Positions 8,590 through 16,373 of a stretch of 64,000 nt of DNA are shown in pieces. A program made the position numbers and the translations under genes. The notes under the pieces are model-generated. The model ran no database searches. It had not been told where the DNA came from and saw nothing but the letters and a program-made list of their open reading frames with translations. Each line of letters opens with the position of its first letter. Position 1 is the first letter of the stretch. The stretch spans positions 1 through 64,000 of the forward strand of contig NZ_CAJYOJ010000071.1 of NCBI RefSeq assembly GCF_913776295.1, in the 5' to 3' direction. The stretch comes from an uncultured Pedobacter sp. (GTDB lineage Bacteria; Bacteroidota; Bacteroidia; Sphingobacteriales; Sphingobacteriaceae).

Positions 8590-10904
8590 ACCAAAGCAGC
8601 ATTACTTATTTCAAGCTCGGTATTTCCGGCCAGTTGATAAAGCTGGTTTCTGATGCCGATTTCTACATCAACACCAGCATTGTTTTTGATATTGATGCTG
8701 TTTTCGGTAATATTTACTTTTAAGGTAGCTCCCCTGAAACCGATAGTGAACGAAAAAGATTTCCATTTACCCGGCAAGAAAGGATTAAAATGTAATTTAC
8801 CATCGCGCACGCGCATCCCAGCAAAACCTTCTACTACACTCATCCAGGTTCCGGCCATTGAAGTGATGTGAAGGCCATCTTCGGTGTCGTTATTATAATC
8901 ATCCAGATCTAAACGCGCAGTACGTAAATAGAACTCGTAAGCACGTGCCTCATCATTTAATTTCGCTGCTAAAATGCTGTGTACGCAAGGCGATAAGGAA
9001 CTTTCGTGTACGGTACGTGGCTCATAAAAATCAAAGTTTCTTCTGATGGTTTCCAAATCATAATCTTCTTCAAAGAAATATAATCCCTGCAACACATCGG
9101 CCTGCTTAATAAAGCATGAACGTAAAATCCTGTCCCAGCTCCATTTCTGGTTAATCGGACGTTCACTTGCCGGAAGATCCTTTACCAAGGTTTGCTCCTT
9201 ATCCAAATATCCGTCCTGTTGCAGAAAAATACCCAGTTTTTCATCATGCGGATAGTACATTTTTTCAATGATATCGGACCAATCGGAAAATTCTTTCTGA
9301 TCGAAATTCAAGGCTTTTAAAAGCCTGTCATATTTTTCAGGTTGTTGCGTTTTTACAACTTCGGCTGCTTCGGTTGCATATTTCATACACCATGTAGCCA
9401 AAATATTGGTGTACCAATTGTTGTTTACGTTATTTTCGTACTCATTTGGTCCGGTTACGCCAAGCATTACGTATCGTTGTTTATCGTTGCTCCAGTTTAC
9501 ACGTTGCTTCCAGAAACGGGCAATGCCAATCAATACTTCTAAACCATAATCAGAAAGATAACTTTCATCACCAGTATAGCGGATATAATTAAAAATAGCA
9601 AAAGCGATGGCTCCGTTACGGTGGATTTCTTCGAACGTGATTTCCCATTCATTATGGCATTCTTCTCCATTCATGGTTACCATTGGATACAACGCTGCAC
9701 CATCTTTGAACCCTAGCTTAGCCGCATTTTCTATAGCCTTGCCCAATTGTTTATAGCGATATACCAACAGGTTTTTACTCACTTCCTGTGGAGCCGTAGC
9801 CAGGTAAAAGGGCACACAATAGGCTTCGGTATCCCAATAAGTAGAGCCACCATATTTTTCGCCTGTAAAACCTTTCGGACCGATATTTAAGCGGTCATCT
9901 TTACCGGTATAGGTTTGGAAAAGCTGAAAGATATTAAAACGGATCGCCTGTTGTGCGGAAATATCACCTTCGATAATAATATCACTTTCTTCCCACTTTG
10001 TTACCCAGGCTTCGCTTTGTTCCGCTAATAAAGTATCAAATCCCTTTGCCGATGCTTTGGCGATTACCGATTTGGTTTCTTTTAAAAGTGATTCTTTAGG
10101 GTAATTTTCTGAAGATAAATTCGCGGCAATTTTTACCAGCGTAATCTCTTCATTTGTTTTGACATCTACAGAAAAAGTTTGTCCAACGAATTTTTCCTGA
10201 CGTACAGCTTCCGGATTAAAGTCTAATTTATCGCCTTTTCTGTACAGTTCAATGCTGCTTCCGGTGCAAACTTCAAATTCAGTTTTCTTTGTTCTTAGTT
10301 TGATATAAGCTTCAGTACCCGTGATTTCATCTGCAACCTGATCCCAGAATTTCTCATCGTAGTTACTGTCCTGATTTTTAACATCGCCATCAATAAAAGG
10401 CGTTAATGTTAGTCTACCATCAAAATTTAATGGTGTAATGCTATAACGGATGGCACCCACTTCATCATCGGCAATGCTGCAAAAACGGGTTGATTTAACT
10501 GCTAGTGTTTTACCGCTTTTTAATTTAGCAGTAAAAGTACGTTCAAGATAGCCAGCATGCATATTCAATACGCGTTTAAAATCAGTTACTTCAGCTGTGG
10601 CCAGATCAAGAACTTCATCATCGATTTTTACTTCGATACCTACCCAGTTTGCGGCGTTTAAAACTTTGGCAAAATATTCAGGGTAGCCATTTTTCCACCA
10701 TCCCACTCGGGTTTTATCCGGATAATAAACGCCCGCAACATAATTCCCCAGTAAGGTTTCTCCGGTATAAGTCTCCTCAAAATTGGCACGCTGGCCCATA
10801 CGGCCATTCCCCAGGCTGAAAATACTTTCAGAAATTTTATTTAAATGTGGATCAAAGCCTTCTTCGATAATATTCCACTCATCTGCTTTAATGTAGTTTT
10901 TCAT
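8586..10904 (-). CDS. GH65 maltose phosphorylase
   Basis: Cytoplasmic inverting phosphorylase of 772 residues that splits maltose with phosphate into glucose and beta-glucose-1-phosphate. It has no signal peptide. The N-terminal beta-sandwich is followed by the (alpha/alpha)6 barrel; Glu488 in TGPNEYENNVNNNWYTN matches the catalytic acid of lactobacillal maltose phosphorylase, and GEECHNEWEITFEEIHRNGA is also typical. The C-terminal jelly roll follows. pgmB sits immediately upstream, which fixes the anomer as beta-glucose-1-phosphate and favours maltose phosphorylase. Kojibiose or trehalose phosphorylase cannot be fully excluded, but the amylase context makes maltose most likely. Confidence 0.92.
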   Translation of the reverse strand: MKNYIKADEWNIIEEGFDPHLNKISESIFSLGNGRMGQRANFEETYTGETLLGNYVAGVYYPDKTRVGWWKNGYPEYFAKVLNAANWVGIEVKIDDEVLDLATAEVTDFKRVLNMHAGYLERTFTAKLKSGKTLAVKSTRFCSIADDEVGAIRYSITPLNFDGRLTLTPFIDGDVKNQDSNYDEKFWDQVADEITGTEAYIKLRTKKTEFEVCTGSSIELYRKGDKLDFNPEAVRQEKFVGQTFSVDVKTNEEITLVKIAANLSSENYPKESLLKETKSVIAKASAKGFDTLLAEQSEAWVTKWEESDIIIEGDISAQQAIRFNIFQLFQTYTGKDDRLNIGPKGFTGEKYGGSTYWDTEAYCVPFYLATAPQEVSKNLLVYRYKQLGKAIENAAKLGFKDGAALYPMVTMNGEECHNEWEITFEEIHRNGAIAFAIFNYIRYTGDESYLSDYGLEVLIGIARFWKQRVNWSNDKQRYVMLGVTGPNEYENNVNNNWYTNILATWCMKYATEAAEVVKTQQPEKYDRLLKALNFDQKEFSDWSDIIEKMYYPHDEKLGIFLQQDGYLDKEQTLVKDLPASERPINQKWSWDRILRSCFIKQADVLQGLYFFEEDYDLETIRRNFDFYEPRTVHESSLSPCVHSILAAKLNDEARAYEFYLRTARLDLDDYNNDTEDGLHITSMAGTWMSVVEGFAGMRVRDGKLHFNPFLPGKWKSFSFTIGFRGATLKVNITENSINIKNNAGVDVEIGIRNQLYQLAGNTELEISNAALV

Positions 10905-10912
10905 AACTAGTA

Positions 10913-10978
10913 TTGAGAAGTGAGATTTGAGATATGAGACATATTGCCTTAAACCTTAAACCCTACACCATAAACCTA
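10913..10978. repeat. Short degenerate microrepeats between pgmB and GH65
   Basis: The 71-bp gap holds degenerate units such as TTGAGAAGTGAGATTTGAGA followed by CCTTAAACCTTAAACC. Similar low-complexity strings flank the other end of pgmB (11610-11655, 11690-11735). They carry no gene and look like slippage-prone filler. Confidence 0.45.
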
Positions 10979-11674
10979 TAAATTCTCTAAATCTTTAACT
11001 GTTAATTTGTCTAATCCGCTTACTACCAGATCGGCCTGGCCAAGCACACTTTTTTCACCGATCCCGATGGCTTTCATGCCCCCTCTTTTTGCCGCTTCTA
11101 CTCCGGCAACCGCATCTTCAAAAACCACACACTCATCTGGTTCGAAACCCAGGAGTTCAGCGCCTTTTAAAAATACTTCCGGATCGGGTTTTGATTTGGT
11201 CACCATATTACCATCCACAATTTCATCAAAGAAATGAGCAAGGTTTGTTCTTTCTAAAATAATCGCCGAGTTTTTACTTGCCGACCCAAGTGCCAGTTTA
11301 TAACCAGCTTTGTGAATAGCCGTTAAGAAATCGACCGTTCCTGGCAAAACTTCCGCAGGTGTCATTTTAGTAATCATCTCTACATACCAGCCATTTTTTA
11401 AAGCAGCCAGTTCTTCTTTTTCTGCATCAGTTTTTTCTACACCGCCCCAGGCCAAAATCTTATTCAAACTTTCAACTCTACTCACGCCTTTTAACTGCTC
11501 ATTCTGCTCTTCTGTAAAATCGAAGCCCATGGTATTGGCCAAACGTTTCCAGGCTTTGTAATGGTACACCGCCGTATCTACCAGTACGCCGTCTAAATCG
11601 AATAGACAAGCCTTTATTGAGGTGGAAGGCGGAAGGTTGAAGGTAGAAGGTTCTATATGACTATTATTTTGCAT
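10976..11674 (-). CDS. pgmB: Beta-phosphoglucomutase
   Basis: HAD-superfamily mutase that converts beta-glucose-1-phosphate to glucose-6-phosphate, completing maltose breakdown after the GH65 phosphorylase. Motif I is FDLDGVLVDTAVYHYKAW with nucleophile Asp26 and acid/base Asp28. The cap domain contains KGVSRVESLNKIL, motif II is LALGSASKN, and the final motif is KPDPEVFLKGAELLGFEPDECVVFEDAVAGVEAA. Length, 232 residues, is normal apart from about 20 N-terminal residues (EPSTFNLPPSTS) encoded by a CCTTC-type microrepeat; no later ATG precedes the first motif. It lies between the neopullulanase gene (76 bp) and GH65 (71 bp). Confidence 0.93.
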   Translation of the reverse strand: MQNNSHIEPSTFNLPPSTSIKACLFDLDGVLVDTAVYHYKAWKRLANTMGFDFTEEQNEQLKGVSRVESLNKILAWGGVEKTDAEKEELAALKNGWYVEMITKMTPAEVLPGTVDFLTAIHKAGYKLALGSASKNSAIILERTNLAHFFDEIVDGNMVTKSKPDPEVFLKGAELLGFEPDECVVFEDAVAGVEAAKRGGMKAIGIGEKSVLGQADLVVSGLDKLTVKDLENL

Positions 11675-11750
11675 CTTTATTATTTTCTTAGTATCAAGTA
11701 GTGCGTATTAAGTATCAAGATGTGAAGTCTACACCTTACTCTCAAACATT

Positions 11751-13664
11751 TTACCTCAATTCTAGCACCAATGTTGTTTTAGCAGGAACTTTAATGTTTT
11801 TAAATTCAATATTTTCGCCGGTAACCACATTTTTTGCTGCTGTAATCCCTGCTGTTCTCTCGGCGAAACGATCTGTACTTAATGTTTTTTCTTTTTCTGT
11901 ATTGTTTACAATAACCATTACAGTGCCTTTTGGTTCTGTAGTGTAGCGGAAATAAACATAAATATCATCCTGGGGAACAAATTGCATCAATTTGCCTGTT
12001 TGTAAAGCCGGACTACTTTTACGGAAATTGGCCAGCGTTTTAACAAAATCGAAAGCCTCATTTTCTTTTTTGCTGCGTCCATCAGCAACGAATTTATCTT
12101 TTTTGTCGCCCTCCCAGCCACCAGGAAAATCAGAACGGATCAATCCATCCGGATTGGAAAAGTTTTTCATTAAAATTTCAGTTCCATAATACATCTGTGG
12201 AATGCCACGCATAGTTAATAGGATACCCATTCCCATTTTGTATTTGTCGAAATCTTCACCAACCATCGAATAGAAGCGGCTCATATCGTGGTTATCTAAG
12301 AAAATGCAGTTCGTATTTGGGTTTTTGTATAAAAAATCGTGAGCCAGGGTGGCATATAAACGGTTAATACCGTCTACCCAACCATTTTTGCCATTTATTC
12401 CTTCATATATTGCATCTTTCAAAGTAGCATCGGTAATACCCTGCAAATGGGTATCAAAACCACGGTTAACCGTATTGCCACCTGTAAAAAAAGCCTGGTT
12501 CGCTACTGCAGTCACCAATGTTTCGCCAAAAACAGAAAGATGCGGGAATTCTGCCTGAACTTTTAAAGCCCAATCGGCCATGTAAACCGGATCGTTGTAT
12601 CCGTAGGTATCCAAACGTAAACCATCTATACCGGCATATTCGATCCACCAGATATGGTTTTGGGTAAGGTAATTCTGTACATACGGATTACGCTGATTTA
12701 AATCGGGCATTGTCGGTACAAACCAGCCATCCAGCATCTGTTTGCGATCTGCAGCAGAAGCATGAATATCCATTACGGTTTGATCGCGGTAACTGGTTTG
12801 TGTATATTTTGCCCATTGGTTTAGCCAGCTTTTCATTGGTAAATCTTTATAAAACCAGTGTTGGGTACCAATGTGGTTGTGTACAATGTCTTTAATGATT
12901 TTTAATCCTTTGGTATGTGCAATCTCTACGTATTTTTTGTAAAGTGCATTGGTACCAAAACGCGGATCTATTTTATAATGATCGGTAACCGCGTAGCCAT
13001 GGTAAGAAGCCTGTGGCATATCATTTTCTACCTCTGGTGTTATCCAAACAGCAGTTATGCCTAAATCTCTCAGGTAATCGAGGTGATTAATTACCCCCTG
13101 GATATCGCCACCGTGGCGGTAGTACATGCTATCGCGGTTTAATGCCGTTTCGGTTAAACCCTGAACCACATCATTGCTTTTATCGCCGTTCGAAAAACGA
13201 TCGGGCATCAGCAGATAAATAAAATCTTTGTTGGTTACGCCCTGAATCCTGCCCGCACTTTTATCGCGTTTTTTTAATTCATAGGTGTAACTGAATATCT
13301 TTTTGCCATTTACGGAAAAATTAATCGGGAAACTTCCGGGTTTTGCAGTAGTGGCAATTGTTAAATCGAGAAATAAATAATTCGGGTTTTCAACTTTGTT
13401 TACTTTTAGGAGCTTTACTCCCGGATAAGTTAAAGAAACCGTGCTTGAAGCAATATTTTCGCCGTGTACCAGCAATTGCAGTTTAGGATTGTACATCCCG
13501 GTAAACCAGAACATGGGTTCGATACGCTCAAGTTTCTGCGCATAAAGGCTATTAAAAGAAAAGATAAGTAAAAGCACAATAGTGCTACTTACTTTATTGA
13601 AAAAAGTGTTAGTATGAGCATTAAATAGCAACGGAAATTTTTTAAGGATATGGATTCTGATCAT
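11751..13664 (-). CDS. Periplasmic GH13 neopullulanase / cyclomaltodextrinase (SusA-like)
   Basis: GH13 enzyme expected to shorten imported maltodextrins in the periplasm, like SusA. The ATG at 13664 is chosen because earlier in-frame codons overlap the end of susE. A basic start and hydrophobic stretch (STIVLLLIFSFNSLYA-Q) make a signal peptide. An N-terminal beta-sandwich typical of neopullulanases (RIEPMFWFTGMYNPKLQLLVHG) precedes the barrel. Catalytic regions are DIVHNHIG (I), GLRLDTYGYND with nucleophile Asp (II), VFGETLV with acid Glu (III) and FLDNHDMSRF (IV). About 640 residues, full length. It follows susE by 58 bp in the operon. Confidence 0.9.
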   Translation of the reverse strand: MIRIHILKKFPLLFNAHTNTFFNKVSSTIVLLLIFSFNSLYAQKLERIEPMFWFTGMYNPKLQLLVHGENIASSTVSLTYPGVKLLKVNKVENPNYLFLDLTIATTAKPGSFPINFSVNGKKIFSYTYELKKRDKSAGRIQGVTNKDFIYLLMPDRFSNGDKSNDVVQGLTETALNRDSMYYRHGGDIQGVINHLDYLRDLGITAVWITPEVENDMPQASYHGYAVTDHYKIDPRFGTNALYKKYVEIAHTKGLKIIKDIVHNHIGTQHWFYKDLPMKSWLNQWAKYTQTSYRDQTVMDIHASAADRKQMLDGWFVPTMPDLNQRNPYVQNYLTQNHIWWIEYAGIDGLRLDTYGYNDPVYMADWALKVQAEFPHLSVFGETLVTAVANQAFFTGGNTVNRGFDTHLQGITDATLKDAIYEGINGKNGWVDGINRLYATLAHDFLYKNPNTNCIFLDNHDMSRFYSMVGEDFDKYKMGMGILLTMRGIPQMYYGTEILMKNFSNPDGLIRSDFPGGWEGDKKDKFVADGRSKKENEAFDFVKTLANFRKSSPALQTGKLMQFVPQDDIYVYFRYTTEPKGTVMVIVNNTEKEKTLSTDRFAERTAGITAAKNVVTGENIEFKNIKVPAKTTLVLELR

Positions 13665-13722
13665 GCTAAAACTTAAAAATGCCCTACAGCAACTAATGCC
13701 GCAGGGCGGTATGTATAACAAA

Positions 13723-14739
13723 TTAGTTTTTAACCATAGTGGCTTTTTTAGCAGCCACATCTAAAGTGATGGTATAGGTTCCGGCAGTAGTAACCGCGAT
13801 ATTATCACCCCCGTTTGTAAGAGTGTTTAAACTACCACCAAGGTTGGTTCCCCAATCGTGGGCAAACCTGAATTTAAATGCACCGGTAGTTAAAGTGGTT
13901 TTAATGGTATAAAAGTTAGCCTTGCCATCATTGGTTACTTTCATATCGGTATCATTGCCCCAGCCACCTAGGGTAGCGTCGCCAATAATCGACCATTCTT
14001 TCGGAACGCCGATGGTATAAGTACCTGCATTCAGATCAACAGTTACCTGTTTCACTACTGCGTCAGGTGATTTAAGGTTATCGCCTGCGCTGCTACTGAT
14101 TTTACCACCTCCGGCATCACCATAAGCTACATCCCATTTTTTGGCCGGGGTAACTTTAAATTCGAGGTTGCCTGGGGTGAACGCAATCATACCTGTATAA
14201 ATGCCATTGCTTGAAACGGAGATCAAACTATCGGCAGTTGAAGGATTCCAGCCCTGGTATGCCCCAGGAACATACACCCATGCCGAGGCAAGATAAGGTG
14301 TAGCGGTTAAGGTGATTACGTTTGAATAAGTTAGATCGTTTGCTGCCGCACCCGATTTTAGTCTCACTTCAATCTGTGCTGCAGTTCCTACTTTTCCCCC
14401 AAGCGCCAAAATCATATTGTTTACCTCAGTAACGGTTGGAGCATAGGTTTTAGAGGTTACAGCCACTTCCCTAACGGGAGAAAAATTAGTGCCTTTTAAA
14501 CCAAACTGTAAGCTGGTGTTTACCGGCACCACATATCCGGTTGAAGTGGCAAGCGGATAACTCAGGGTAAATGCTGCCTGTGAGGCATTAGATTGTACCA
14601 GGTTAAGCGTGGTTGCTGATGTGGTTAGCGTTCCTGCAGGGCTAATATTTGAAACGGTCTGCGTTTCGTCTTTTTTACATGACCATAGCGAGATCGCCAT
14701 TAAGCCAACTGCCAGGGATTTGAATAATATTGATTTCAT
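13723..14739 (-). CDS. susE: SusE/SusF-family outer-membrane starch-binding lipoprotein
   Basis: Surface lipoprotein predicted to bind starch next to SusC and SusD. The signal ends in LWSC-KKD, a good lipobox. An N-terminal SusE-type domain (residues about 35-135) is followed by two tandem beta domains of the SusE/F carbohydrate-binding type, each with a Trp-rich strand: WVYVPGAYQGWNPSTADSL and WSIIGDATLGGWGNDTDM. At 338 residues it is SusE-sized rather than SusF-sized. The gene is 21 bp behind susD. Symbol is given by homology of position and domain type. Confidence 0.87.
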   Translation of the reverse strand: MKSILFKSLAVGLMAISLWSCKKDETQTVSNISPAGTLTTSATTLNLVQSNASQAAFTLSYPLATSTGYVVPVNTSLQFGLKGTNFSPVREVAVTSKTYAPTVTEVNNMILALGGKVGTAAQIEVRLKSGAAANDLTYSNVITLTATPYLASAWVYVPGAYQGWNPSTADSLISVSSNGIYTGMIAFTPGNLEFKVTPAKKWDVAYGDAGGGKISSSAGDNLKSPDAVVKQVTVDLNAGTYTIGVPKEWSIIGDATLGGWGNDTDMKVTNDGKANFYTIKTTLTTGAFKFRFAHDWGTNLGGSLNTLTNGGDNIAVTTAGTYTITLDVAAKKATMVKN

Positions 14740-14760
14740 CTCTTATTGAAAAAATTAAGA

Positions 14761-16350
14761 TTAATAACCTGTGTTTTGAGTCAAATTTGGGTTTGCAATC
14801 AGATCTGCCAAAGGAATGGGATACAAATTACGATAAGCGGGTAGTGATGCTCCAGCTTGTACCCCCCCTTTAAACGGCCACAAATAAGCTGAACCTGAAA
14901 ATTTACCATAGCGGACCAAGTCGGTACGGCGATGACCTTCCCAGTATAATTCGCGGGCACGCTCATCAAGATAAAAATCGACTGTCAGGGCTGCTGCAGA
15001 TACATTTCCACTGGCATTGCCAAAAGCGCGTTGACGTAAAAGATTTACATAAGTTAATGCCTTTGAAGCATCGCCGCCTGAACCTCCACGGGCTACTGCT
15101 TCGCCATAAATCAAATATTGTTCTGCCAACCGGAATAATGCAAAATCAAGGGAACTGAAAGTTCCGTTCAGCGAACGGCCCATTGCACCTCCGGAAGTAA
15201 CATTTTTGAACTTGGTTACGCGCAAACCATCCGTAAATTCGCCTACAGCATCAACATTTCTTTTTGTACCGAAAAATACACCACGTTTGTCCTGGTTTCC
15301 ATTCGCATCAGGAAAAAGTGCAGGCAGGTTCTGCCTGGTTCTGTTACCACCCCAGCCGCCATTTGGCACGCCATAAGAAGTTGGGTTCATATCACCGTTG
15401 ATGGCCGCATTGATCAAAAATGTTGTACCACCATAATTCGTACCGTTAATACCATCGTAATTGATGGTTAGGATATTCTCGGTATTGTTCACTTCATTAT
15501 CTGCTTTGAACAAGTCCATGTAGTTTGCTTTTAAGCTATAGCCTGCATTGATTACCTTGCTTGAGTAGGTAATAGCCTCAGTATATTTAGCTGTTCCGGT
15601 ATACACCTGAGCGTTTAGATATAATCTTGCCAATAAAGCCCAATCGGCGCCTTTATCTGCACGTCCATATTCATTAGTACGGGCATCGGCCAGATCGCCT
15701 TCAATGGCTTTCAATTCTGACTCTACATAGGTAAACAGCGCAGCTCTCTGGATCTGTTTCGGGTTTACCTTACCAATGGCATCATCCTCAGTAATAAATG
15801 GCGGGTTTCCGAAAGCATCCATCAACACCCAGTACTGATAGGCGCGTAAGAAACGTGCCTCGGCACGGTAACGATTAATTGCCGTAACATCAGCTCCTGT
15901 AATATTTCTGCTCGCCAATTTTTCTGGTGTACTTTCGCGAAGAAACTCGTTGCAGAAAGTGATCTGCAGAATACTCCTCGAATACAGTCCCCGCAAAAAC
16001 TGGTTATCTGGACTTGGTGTACCGTAATCCAGTTCAGGAATACCCACATCGCCCCAGGCACAGATGGCCTCATCGGTTACCAGTTCCTGTGAAGTCCAGA
16101 ATAACCTTAAAAAATCGGCAAAACCTGCGTTTAAACCGCCAACATCACTATTATCTGATCCTGATGGACTGGTAAGTGCATATGTTGCATATAGTTTTAC
16201 CAAGCTGTTTTTGTAACCTGCAGGCGTTGCATAAACATTCTCGGCAGTTACATCATTGGTAGGCCTCAGGTTTAAATCTTCTTTTTTACAAGCATTTAAA
16301 CTAATTGCCAGGAAGCCCAATGCTAATATTGTTTTAAATGAATTTTTCAT
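14761..16350 (-). CDS. susD: SusD/RagB-family starch-binding lipoprotein
   Basis: Outer-membrane lipoprotein that forms the lid of the SusC channel and binds polysaccharide. The signal ends SLNAC-KKED. Typical SusD features are the N-terminal segment LNLRPTNDVTAENVYATPAGYKN, the TPR-like helical part, YRAEARFLRAYQYWVLMDAFGNPPFI, and the C-terminal ERARELYWEGHRRTDLVRYGKF and NLYPIPLADLIANP. Length 529 residues is normal. It is 23 bp downstream of susC. Starch or maltodextrin is the inferred ligand because amylases and SusE follow. Confidence 0.93.
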   Translation of the reverse strand: MKNSFKTILALGFLAISLNACKKEDLNLRPTNDVTAENVYATPAGYKNSLVKLYATYALTSPSGSDNSDVGGLNAGFADFLRLFWTSQELVTDEAICAWGDVGIPELDYGTPSPDNQFLRGLYSRSILQITFCNEFLRESTPEKLASRNITGADVTAINRYRAEARFLRAYQYWVLMDAFGNPPFITEDDAIGKVNPKQIQRAALFTYVESELKAIEGDLADARTNEYGRADKGADWALLARLYLNAQVYTGTAKYTEAITYSSKVINAGYSLKANYMDLFKADNEVNNTENILTINYDGINGTNYGGTTFLINAAINGDMNPTSYGVPNGGWGGNRTRQNLPALFPDANGNQDKRGVFFGTKRNVDAVGEFTDGLRVTKFKNVTSGGAMGRSLNGTFSSLDFALFRLAEQYLIYGEAVARGGSGGDASKALTYVNLLRQRAFGNASGNVSAAALTVDFYLDERARELYWEGHRRTDLVRYGKFSGSAYLWPFKGGVQAGASLPAYRNLYPIPLADLIANPNLTQNTGY

Positions 16351-16373
16351 TTTCTCTATTTCTTTATTCAGTA

